Position numbers and translations under genes: made by a program. DNA of 13,641 nucleotides from DATKMS01 sp041497995 (lineage in GTDB: Bacteria > Desulfobacterota > Binatia > HRBIN30): contig JBGQHM010000161.1 of the NCBI GenBank assembly GCA_041497995.1, forward strand, positions 1 to 13,641, in the 5' to 3' direction. The notes under the pieces were generated by a model. It was not told the DNA's origin. It searched no databases and worked only from the letters and a program-made list of their open reading frames with translations. Positions 1-6,211 of the stretch are shown piece after piece (positions within the stretch are counted from its first letter, which is position 1; each line of letters starts with the position of its first letter).

Positions 1-2585
1 TGCCCGCGGCTGCGCAGGAGCATCGCGGCGAAATGGTACTGCGTGCGCGTCAGCCAGCAACGCGCTCCCATGCGCCGGTGCGCGCGCAGTGCCGCCGTAA
101 AGTGTGCGGTCGCCTCGTCCACACGACCCATCGTCGCTGCCAGTCGCCCTAGGTGGTAGGAGACCGACCCGTAGTAGAAGGAGCCGTTGCTAATGTGCGC
201 TGCGGCGTGCGGCAGCATCCTCTGGTACAACAGTGGCGCGCGCTCCGTATCGCCGAGGTCGGCGCACACGTCGCCAAGCATGGTGATACCCGGGAGCCAC
301 AGCGCGTCCTCAGGAAGTGCGGCGAAGTCGCCGACAGCGAAGCGCTCGAATTCATCCCGTGCATCGTTCCAACGTTCCAGCGCGCAGTAGAGCCCGGCAA
401 TCCAGCACCGTACCACCGGCAGGGGAACGCTATCAGCCAGCGCCCGCCAGCTCGGTTCGAGTTCCTCCAGGCCGCGGCCCTGGTCGAGACGCAGCGCATA
501 TAACTGCGCTTGAAACACCTGCCCCGCAAATTGCTGCACCTCGTCGTGCCCCTGCACCTCACAGCCGCGGGTGAAGACCTGCTCAATGAGCTGCTCCGCG
601 TCCGCCAGGCGGCCGTCGACCACGGCCAGCATCGCACGCCAGGCCGCGACGAACCACAGATAGAACGGCTGGCGCAGGCGCTCAGCGGCGCGCGCCGCAG
701 CCGCAATTTCCCGGTCAAGTACATGGCGATCGCCGAACTGCACCAAGGCGTTAACCAGGTGGAAGCGCCCGCGGAATCCTAGCTCTGCATCGCCCGCAAC
801 GCGCCCCAGTCGCACGACCTCGCGCGCCAGGTCGATCCGCGCGTGCAGGTTCCCCGGTTCGCGCGCGAACCAGACGGCGATGTGTTGTGCGAGTAGCCCC
901 TCGGCCAGCGCTCCGGGATCACCGGCGCGCCACCCCAACACCACCGCCTCGTTACTCAGGGCACTAAGGCGTTCCGGCGATTCGCCAAAGGCGAGCTCGA
1001 TAGCAAGACGCGCGACAACCTTGGCACGCACTGCGTCAGCATTAGAACCGAGCAGTGAGCGCGCCTCCTCCAAATTCGCGACGACATCTTCCCGATTGGG
1101 ACCGCCGGGAATTCCCCACGGTCCCGCCAACCCCAGGGCGGCGTGAGCAAGCCGTGGTCCGTCGCCGGCTGCGCGCGCCGCGACCGCCACTTCACGGTAC
1201 ACTGCCCGCGCCGCCTCACCTTCACCGGCACGGAAGCGCGCCTCGGCAAGGTGGAGCAGTACGTCGCAGCGTCCTACGCCGTCATGCGCGCCGGCATGCA
1301 GCGCATTTTCGAAGTGCCGCGCTGCCTGCGCATACGCGAGGCGTGCCATGGCTTGATCCCCTGCCCGCGCCGCATACTCCGCCGCCTTGCCCGGCATCGC
1401 CAGCGGTCCCGCCTCGAACAGATGAAAGGTAATCTCCGGCAAATGGGCTTCCGGGTTCTGCCGCTCCAGCGCCGCCGCCACCTGGTTGTGCAGCGCGGCG
1501 CGTTGCGCGGCTGGGAGGCCGCTGTAGAAGAACTCGCGGTACAGCGCGTGCGTGAACGTGGCATCGCCGCGCACGCCGCCGCTCAGGCTGGCGATCCCTG
1601 CATCGACCGCCGCTTGCAGGTGCGTCAGGATCTCGTGCGCCGAGACCGCCGTGACGGCTTCCAGCGTCACCACGTCGAAGCTGCGCCCAACCACTGCGGC
1701 CGCGGCGAGCACGTCGCGCGCCGCACTGGTGAGCGGTTCCAGTCGGGCGGCGATCACATGCTGCACACTGTCGGCCAGCTCCAAGTATCGTGGCGCTTCC
1801 GCCGCGCTCAGCCGGCCCTGCGCATCCAACGTGCGCACGATCTCTTGCACGAAGAGCGGGTTGCCCTCGGTGGCGCGGTGAATGCCGGCGACCAGCCCGG
1901 GCGATACGGCGTGTCCGGCAGTCGCGGTCACCAGCGCTTCCACGTCTTCGACCTGAAGGCCCGTGAGACGCAGGCGCTGGCCGTGGCGTACGACGCGCGC
2001 GATCACCGGCCCGGCGTCATTGGTGGTAGCCTCGTGCTCGCGGTAGGTGGCGAGCAGCAGCACGCGGGCGCGCGACAGCTCGGGAGCGACGAATTCGAGC
2101 AGCGCCAGCGACGACGCGTCGGCGGCGTGCAGGTCGTCGAGGATGAGGACAAGCGGCGTGTCGGCCGCGAGCGCCCGCAGGCAACGCTCGACCGCATCGA
2201 AGAATGCGAAGCGTGTCGGCGCGGCCGGCCGGCTCGTGGCCCGCCGCGCAATCGATAGCCGCTCGGTGAGCTCGGGCACGGCGGCGCTGAGAGCGCCGGC
2301 GCCGCGGCCGAGCGCTGCCACCAGCCGCGCCGGTTCGGTGTCCTGCGCCAGCGCGCGCAGGATCTGCACCCACGGCCAGTGCGCCGGCGTACCGCCTTCC
2401 TCGCGGCAGCGGCCCCACACGACGCGAGCCCCTGCCCGCTCGGCGTTGGCCGTGGCCGCTGTGGCCAGCCGCGTCTTCCCGACTCCCGGCTCACCCGCGA
2501 TCAGCACCAACTGTCCGGTGCCCGCCTGCGCTACCGCCAGCGCCGCCTTGAGCTGCCCCAGCTCCTCGCTTCGTCCCAAGAACAT
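1..2585 (-). CDS. Large AAA ATPase with TPR-like repeats, signalling/regulatory (C-terminus cut by window edge)
   Basis: One uninterrupted minus-strand frame runs from about 2585 to the left edge, where it is still open. The N-terminus holds MFLGRSEELGQL and a Walker A motif GEPGVGKT (codons from 2495), then WGRCREEGGTPAYWPW and a Walker B LVLILDDLHAAD. This is the AAA_16/NACHT-like pattern of STAND-type regulators. The remaining ~600 residues are Ala/Leu/Arg-rich amphipathic helices that look like degenerate TPRs, a scaffold or sensor region in this family. The same order and many of the same words occur in the 8636-13036 protein (for example ARTQLDYAALLWRRR there, TRTQYHFAAMLLRSRG here), so the two are paralogues. 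Start choice: ATG at 2585 opens directly into the conserved ATPase. ATG 2675 would add 30 residues whose codons are less GC-rich at the third position, and neither has a strong ribosome site. Effector domain unknown because the end is missing. Confidence 0.85.
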   Translation of the reverse strand, partial: MFLGRSEELGQLKAALAVAQAGTGQLVLIAGEPGVGKTRLATAATANAERAGARVVWGRCREEGGTPAHWPWVQILRALAQDTEPARLVAALGRGAGALSAAVPELTERLSIARRATSRPAAPTRFAFFDAVERCLRALAADTPLVLILDDLHAADASSLALLEFVAPELSRARVLLLATYREHEATTNDAGPVIARVVRHGQRLRLTGLQVEDVEALVTATAGHAVSPGLVAGIHRATEGNPLFVQEIVRTLDAQGRLSAAEAPRYLELADSVQHVIAARLEPLTSAARDVLAAAAVVGRSFDVVTLEAVTAVSAHEILTHLQAAVDAGIASLSGGVRGDATFTHALYREFFYSGLPAAQRAALHNQVAAALERQNPEAHLPEITFHLFEAGPLAMPGKAAEYAARAGDQAMARLAYAQAARHFENALHAGAHDGVGRCDVLLHLAEARFRAGEGEAARAVYREVAVAARAAGDGPRLAHAALGLAGPWGIPGGPNREDVVANLEEARSLLGSNADAVRAKVVARLAIELAFGESPERLSALSNEAVVLGWRAGDPGALAEGLLAQHIAVWFAREPGNLHARIDLAREVVRLGRVAGDAELGFRGRFHLVNALVQFGDRHVLDREIAAAARAAERLRQPFYLWFVAAWRAMLAVVDGRLADAEQLIEQVFTRGCEVQGHDEVQQFAGQVFQAQLYALRLDQGRGLEELEPSWRALADSVPLPVVRCWIAGLYCALERWNDARDEFERFAVGDFAALPEDALWLPGITMLGDVCADLGDTERAPLLYQRMLPHAAAHISNGSFYYGSVSYHLGRLAATMGRVDEATAHFTAALRAHRRMGARCWLTRTQYHFAAMLLRSRG

Positions 2586-2999
2586 GACCGCCAATACCCG
2601 TAACCCGTCGAACGATGTCTGTTGTGTCGAGCCCCCTCGTTTGCGCGGGAGAACGTACCTTGCACCAGACAACATCTGGATGTCCAGCGCAGCCGAAGCA
2701 GCGAAATGCACGTGATTCGAATGGCAACGCCGCTTCACCGGAGGCTCAAGCCTCCGGCTACCCACACAAAGCCCTCCGGGCTGCGACGGTCGAGCCGGCT
2801 TGAGCCGGCTTCGTTTGGGTAGCCCGGCCCTTGAGCGCCGGGGCGGCGCTGGACACCAAGCCTTGCCGGGACACCTCGACACGCGCGGTGGATTTCAAAC
2901 TGACCACAACTGGAGCGGCGGGTACCGTTTGAATTCACCCGGTGCCAGGCAGCGCGTTTTCAATTCACCGAGGACGCGGCAGCAGTGGTGACATAGGCT
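2586..2999. other. Intergenic region with REP pair, no gene seen
   Basis: No convincing coding region lies between the divergently placed ATPase start and the REP next to the transposase. It contains the REP pair described separately at 2738-2842. Beyond that, two short look-alike stretches read TTTGAATTCACCCGG (around 2929) and TTTTCAATTCACCGAGG (around 2958); a third, TTTTCTGAATTCACCC, lies near 3685 in the other non-coding stretch. I recognise no promoter with confidence. Confidence 0.5.
2738..2842. repeat. Two REP-like elements head to head (BIME-like)
   Basis: The forward element (2738-2782) has a large hairpin, CCGGAGGCT-CA-AGCCTCCGG (2738-2757), a linker CTACCCACACAA, and a small hairpin AGCCC-TCC-GGGCT (2770-2782). 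The second element is inverted: GGCTTCGTTTGGGTAGCC followed by a diverged hairpin CCCGGC...GCCGGG (2823-2842). Its stem letters differ from the other copies but still pair. Two opposed REPs separated by a short spacer is the arrangement of bacterial interspersed mosaic elements. Confidence 0.75.
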
Positions 3000-3045
3000 C
3001 CGGAGGCTGAAGCCTCCGGCTACCCAAACCAAGCCCTACGGGCTC
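3000..3045. repeat. REP-like double hairpin at the 3' end of the RAYT gene
   Basis: The large hairpin CCGGAGGCTGAAGCCTCCGG (3000-3019) is followed by CTACCCAAACCA and the small hairpin AGCCC-TAC-GGGCT (3032-3044). The transposase stop codon (minus strand TAG, 3036-3038) lies inside the small hairpin, so the gene and the repeat physically overlap. Confidence 0.8.
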
Positions 3046-3455
3046 AGAATGGTTGGCTCATCGGTGTCGCGCTCGAAGCTGACATCGACTGACCCCTCTC
3101 GGTGGTGTCGTTTCTGATTACGAACGTACGCAATAACCTTCGGCAGGATCTCGTCGCACAGGCTCACGGCCCCGTAGCCTTCCTGCCAGCGAAAGGGTCC
3201 GTCGTGGTGGTTGAGCGCGTGGCTCGATGCTCCCTTGAGTTGGCGCAGACACTCGCTGACCGCCAGCTTGGGGGGAATGCCCACGACCAGATGCACGTGA
3301 TCGGGCGCGTTTCCCATCGCATGGAGGAACACCCCGATCTCCGCGGCCTTCCCGCCGAGGATGCGATACAAAAGCGCTTCGCGCTCTGGTGTGAGCAGTG
3401 GCTCACGTTGGTGGGTCGCCCAGACCAGATGATACAACAGACGCCAATAGGCCAT
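3036..3455 (-). CDS. REP-associated tyrosine transposase (RAYT), HUH/Y1 family
   Basis: The 139-residue protein carries the single-strand transposase signature of the IS200/Y1 superfamily: the metal-binding HUH motif HVH at residues 53-55 (PDHVHLVVG) and the family block WQEGYGAVSL at 90-99. The tyrosine in VIAYVRNQKRHH, Y110, is the expected nucleophile. Enzymes of this type nick and rejoin one DNA strand next to hairpins; RAYTs act on REP palindromes rather than on IS ends. Here REPs sit on both sides, in opposite orientation (3000-3045 and 3574-3619), as expected for a RAYT unit. ATG 3455 is chosen because GGGAGG lies upstream and the conserved part (YWRLLYHLVWAT) begins at once; an upstream ATG at 3536 would add 27 unrelated residues. 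Length and catalytic residues look intact, so it is probably functional. Confidence 0.88.
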   Translation of the reverse strand: MAYWRLLYHLVWATHQREPLLTPEREALLYRILGGKAAEIGVFLHAMGNAPDHVHLVVGIPPKLAVSECLRQLKGASSHALNHHDGPFRWQEGYGAVSLCDEILPKVIAYVRNQKRHHREGSVDVSFERDTDEPTILSP

Positions 3456-3573
3456 GCGGAGGCCCTCCCGGTTCGCAGGTACTAACAAACCCCATACCCG
3501 CGCCGCGCCCGGCCAGCGATCGGCACGTCCGCACATCGTCCAACCTCAATTCGAGAACATCGTGGGAGGAACC

Positions 3574-3619
3574 AGCCCACCAGGGCTTCGTTTGGGTAGC
3601 CGGAGGCTTCAGCCTCCGG
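3574..3619. repeat. REP-like double hairpin, inverted, 5' of the RAYT gene
   Basis: The small hairpin AGCCC-ACCA-GGGCT (3574-3587) is followed by TCGTTTGGGTAG and the large hairpin CCGGAGGCTTCAGCCTCCGG (3600-3619). It is in reverse orientation to the copy at 3000-3045, so the two bracket the transposase gene as an inverted pair. Confidence 0.8.
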
Positions 3620-3744
3620 GGAGTGCGGGTCGAGCGGGCGTCGTGGATACTGCGCAACGCGTCCACGACGGGGAGCAGCGGGGTTTTCTGAATTCACCCA
3701 CACCCGGCTGCGGGTAGTGTCTCGGTTTCTGCGATCGGCCGCCT

Positions 3745-3790
3745 CCGGAGGCTGAAGCCTCCGGCTACTCCAACGAAGCCCTACGGGCTC
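3745..3790. repeat. REP-like double hairpin, fourth locus
   Basis: The large hairpin CCGGAGGCTGAAGCCTCCGG (3745-3764) is identical to the copy at 3000. A linker CTACTCCAACGA and the small hairpin AGCCC-TAC-GGGCT (3777-3789) follow. Similarity to the copy at 3000 continues beyond the repeat into the RAYT coding tail. Confidence 0.8.
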
Positions 3791-3825
3791 GGAGTGATTT
3801 GCTCATTGATGTTGCGCACGAAGCG
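3781..3825 (-). pseudogene. Remnant of the 3' end of a second RAYT gene
   Basis: Read on the minus strand into the stop at 3783-3781, this encodes RFVRNINEQITPSP-stop. It lines up without gaps with the last residues of the intact transposase, SFERDTDEPTILSP-stop. As in the intact gene, the stop codon lies within the small REP hairpin. Upstream of about 3825 the similarity fades, so only the gene's tail survives. It was either a second RAYT that decayed or a tail carried along when the REP moved. Confidence 0.6.
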
Positions 3826-3848
3826 CTGTCCAGCAGCGATCACGCTCC

Positions 3849-3949
3849 GGGCACAATTGTGCCCTCGCTTTTCACACCTCTAAGGCAACGACGGACAGAC
3901 CGGCACAGTCGCGAGCTGCCACGCCGGCGCAACTTTGGGGGAGACCAGC
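3849..3949 (+). promoter_or_regulatory. Conserved palindromic leader, copy 1
   Basis: A perfect 16-base palindrome GGGCACAATTGTGCCC (3849-3864) is followed by TCGCTTTTCACACCTC (3865-3880), then GGCAACGACG and a ribosome site GGGGGAG (3937-3943), seven bases before ATG 3950. The first ~60 bases match copy 2 with about three differences, and the CCGGCGCAACT before the ribosome site is also shared. As DNA the palindrome could be an operator; as RNA it could fold as GGGCAC-AATT-GTGCCC followed by a short T-rich run, like an attenuator. Confidence 0.7.
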
Positions 3950-5266
3950 ATGAAGAACGCAATGATTCGCTACGCCACCGCGGCGATCGCGGCGACCGGA
4001 GTGCTCGCTGCGACCGCGGCGCACGCCAAGCTGACGCCGGTGCAGAAGTGCGCATCGCTCAAGGAGACCGCGGCGTCCAAGAAGGTCACGGCCAAGATCA
4101 ACTGTTATGCGAAGACCAAGTTCGCTGCCCCACCCTCTGCAAGCTGCCTCCAGAATGCCGAGACATCATACACCAAGGCCTTCGCCAAGGCCGAGAAGCC
4201 GGGGGCCTGCCTGCACAACGGCGACGCCGCCGACGTCGAGGCCGACATCGACACGCTCGTGTCGGAGCTGGTGCAAGCGCTGCAGCCGCCGGCGGGGGCC
4301 GCGAAGCCGGCGCAGACGTGCGCGGTGGCAAAGCTCAAGGCTGCCGGCAAGAAGGCGGCAGCCAAGATCAGGTGTCACGTGCAGGACTTGCCGCTGGGCA
4401 GCCAGTCCTTACTCACGTTCTGTCTATCCAACGCGGAGAACGTTTTCACCGCGGCAATCGCCAAGGCCGAGAATCCCGGCGCATGTGCCACGACCGGCGA
4501 CGCCAGCACTCTGGAACGTTCCGTCGACGCCTTCGTCAACGCGGTGGTGCAAGCCCTCGTCCCGCCGGCACCGACGCCCACGCCCGTTCCCGGCGCCACT
4601 CCGACGGCGCCGTCCAGCACGTTGTGCTGCGACTTTCAGCCCGGCGCCGCGACTGGAAACTGTTTCGACAGCACCGCTGCGGCAGCCGCCGGTCGGTGCA
4701 GCGCGTTTCTAGGGACGCTGCAACCCAGCGGGACGTTCTGCTCCGCCGCGGCGAACCCGCGGTGCGCCGCAACGAAGTCGACCGGTCCGCGCTGCTGCAG
4801 CGTGCCGGCGAGCGGCACCAGTCCGAACTTCTGTTACGAGTACACCGACCCGATGGACCAAGACTGTCTCGGCTTCTTCAGCGGCGGAACGGTTCTCGTC
4901 GGAGGCAGCTGCGACCCCGTCAGCGGCGCGTGCACAGGATCGCCACCACCGCCGCAGACCGTGTGTTGTGACGGCGACTCAGGATTCGGGTCTAGGTGTT
5001 TGGATACCCTCGATCCGGGAGCCTCAAGCTATTGCGCCACTACCTTCAACCTCGCAGTCGCGGCACCGGGGACTGTCTGCAACGCGAGCACGGGCGCTTG
5101 TGGCGCAATCAAGCAGGCGAGCGCTTGTTGCCAGTTTCCTGGTCCCAGTTGCGTTGATTTCCCATCATCCAACAGCACGCTAGCGGGCCTTTGTCAGCTC
5201 GCTTTAGGCACCGTGAACCCCGGCGTCTCCTGCGGAGCCAGCAGCCGCACCTGCGGCGGGCCGTAA
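3950..5266 (+). CDS. Secreted Cys-rich repeat protein, function unknown
   Basis: Start ATG 3950 is supported by GGGGGAG seven bases upstream; a TTG at 3935 lies across that site. The 438-residue product has a signal peptide (residues 1-26, cut after AHA). Residues 30-111 and 120-203 are two copies of a helical, Lys/Ala-rich repeat with four cysteines each (C34, C52, C66, C87 and C124, C142, C158, C179). Spacing is nearly constant (18/14/21 and 18/16/21), suggesting conserved disulphides or metal/haem-free crosslinks outside the cytoplasm; no CxxCH haem motif is seen. A Pro/Thr linker (PPAPTPTPVPG) leads to about four Cys-rich units, each starting with adjacent cysteines (LCCDF, RCCSV, VCCDG, ACCQF). 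No enzyme motif is visible. The four-Cys repeat resembles hypothetical proteins I associate with Binatota-type genomes, from memory only. It is the first of three exported proteins sharing one leader. Confidence 0.85.
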   Translation: MKNAMIRYATAAIAATGVLAATAAHAKLTPVQKCASLKETAASKKVTAKINCYAKTKFAAPPSASCLQNAETSYTKAFAKAEKPGACLHNGDAADVEADIDTLVSELVQALQPPAGAAKPAQTCAVAKLKAAGKKAAAKIRCHVQDLPLGSQSLLTFCLSNAENVFTAAIAKAENPGACATTGDASTLERSVDAFVNAVVQALVPPAPTPTPVPGATPTAPSSTLCCDFQPGAATGNCFDSTAAAAAGRCSAFLGTLQPSGTFCSAAANPRCAATKSTGPRCCSVPASGTSPNFCYEYTDPMDQDCLGFFSGGTVLVGGSCDPVSGACTGSPPPPQTVCCDGDSGFGSRCLDTLDPGASSYCATTFNLAVAAPGTVCNASTGACGAIKQASACCQFPGPSCVDFPSSNSTLAGLCQLALGTVNPGVSCGASSRTCGGP

Positions 5267-5297
5267 CGCTTGGGACCAATCAGCGCACGACGCATGG

Positions 5298-5325
5298 TCA
5301 GGGCGGGCGGTGGTGCCCGCCCTGA
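5298..5325 (+). terminator. Strong hairpin after the Cys-rich protein gene
   Basis: A perfect 11-bp stem TCAGGGCGGGC / GCCCGCCCTGA encloses the 6-base loop GGTGGT, 31 bases after the stop codon. No T-run follows (AACAAATCGG), so it is either a non-canonical terminator or an mRNA 3'-end stabiliser. Confidence 0.6.
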
Positions 5326-5393
5326 ACAAATCGGCGAGGTCACCGCCTGCTGAACATGGGGCGACGTCTGGATTTCAAGGGCACGCACAGAAG

Positions 5394-5495
5394 GAGGGCA
5401 CAATTGTGCCCTCGCTTTTCACACCTCTAGGGCAACGACGCACAGACCGGCACGGTCGCCACGGCCGGGCCGGCGCAACTCACGGGAGGAGTCAG
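5394..5495 (+). promoter_or_regulatory. Conserved palindromic leader, copy 2
   Basis: The palindrome core GGGCACAATTGTGCCC is at 5396-5411 and here extends to a perfect 20 bases, GAGGGCACAATTGTGCCCTC (5394-5413). TCGCTTTTCACACCTC follows (5412-5427). The leader then follows copy 1 closely up to GGCACGGTCG, diverges, and rejoins it at CCGGCGCAACT. GGGAGGA (5484-5490) is the ribosome site for ATG 5496. Confidence 0.7.
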
Positions 5496-6096
5496 ATGAA
5501 ACACGCAGCAGAGCGGCGATCGTCTGTGTGCGTCCCCCTACTTGTCGTTGCCGCCTTCATCGCAACACTCTTCCCCCGCGGTGCACTCGCTACTCCGAGC
5601 TACATCTCCACCTTGGCGATTGATCCTGTCAGCCCGCACACGCTCTACGCCTTGACGCTCAAGGGGGTATCGAAGACGACCGACGCGGGCAGCAGCTGGC
5701 AGGGCGCCAACTCCGGCCTGCCGCTACCCGTGTTCGGCGGCGGGGTGCGCGCGATTTATCCGTTCACCCCGAGTACTCTGCTGCTGCTTATGCCGACTCA
5801 TGAGCGCCCGAATTGACGCGGGCTTTCCGTCCGCCATGGCCATCGATCCAAGCACACCGAACGTCGTGTACCTTGGTACCTCGGACGGTGCTGGATTGTT
5901 CAAGAGCACGGACGCAGGTGCGACCTGGAAACGCAAGAAGGCTGGGATCGTCGGCACGTTGGTCATCGATCCCAGCGAGCCGAGCACGATCTATGCGGCG
6001 CTCAACACCGCGCGCGGGAACGGGAAGGGGGTCTTCAGGAGCACCGACGGCGGCGACCACTGGCGCAGCGCCAGCAAGGGGCTGCCCCGCAGGTAG
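5496..6096 (+). pseudogene. Exported Asp-box (BNR-like) propeller protein, broken by a frameshift
   Basis: Translation from ATG 5496, with GGGAGGA just upstream, gives a signal peptide (cut near ALA-TPS) and a first Asp-box unit, IDPVSPHTLYA...TTDAGSSW. The frame then ends at 5816 after an unrelated tail (LLLLMPTHERPN). From about 5800 the next frame continues the same kind of protein: MAIDPSTPNVVYLGT, STDAGATW, VIDPSEPSTIYAA, STDGGDHW, to a stop at 6096. One Asp-box is missing at the junction, where a unit beginning PFTPSTL should carry its own S-x-D-x-G-x-x-W. A small deletion with a frame change between about 5775 and 5815 therefore explains both faults. The protein also stops early, after only about three units, too few for a closed propeller. 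An assembly error or a coupled second gene starting at ATG 5800 is less likely. Confidence 0.7.
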
Positions 6097-6120
6097 GCCG
6101 CCGGCCTCCCGGAACCCACT

Positions 6121-6211
6121 GGGCACAATTGTGCGCTCGCTTTTCACACCTCGAAGTATGACCGGTTAAGGTCTCGTCGTGATGACGCATTAACGGACGA
6201 GGAGGACACTG
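6121..6211 (+). promoter_or_regulatory. Conserved palindromic leader, copy 3 (core only)
   Basis: GGGCACAATTGTGCGC (6121-6136) has one mismatch to the palindrome, and TCGCTTTTCACACCTC (6137-6152) is identical to copies 1 and 2. Beyond this the leader is unrelated to the others, so only the ~35-base core is kept, which points to the core as the functional part. GGAGGA (6201-6206) is the ribosome site for ATG 6212. Confidence 0.65.

Larger units (their letters stand above)
3456..3949. other. Intergenic region between RAYT and Cys-rich secreted protein gene
   Basis: This stretch holds two REP elements, the tail of a second RAYT and the conserved palindromic leader, all listed separately. Between the REPs (3620-3744) I see no gene. 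It contains an imperfect inverted pair, GTCGTGGA...TCCACGAC, around 3638-3667. Confidence 0.5.

Noticed and set aside
1143..2258. A 371-codon open frame on the plus strand
   Set aside because: It is the antisense shadow of the ATPase/TPR gene; its product is Arg/Gly/His-rich with no recognisable motif, while the minus strand shows clear Walker motifs.
3849..3872. Leader palindrome as a plain rho-independent terminator of the upstream gene
   Set aside because: The T-run is interrupted and not directly after the stem, and all copies keep a fixed distance to the downstream start codon. Attenuation is not excluded.
3935..3949. TTG start for the Cys-rich protein
   Set aside because: The TTG overlaps the ribosome site that serves ATG 3950, and the signal peptide starts naturally at that ATG.
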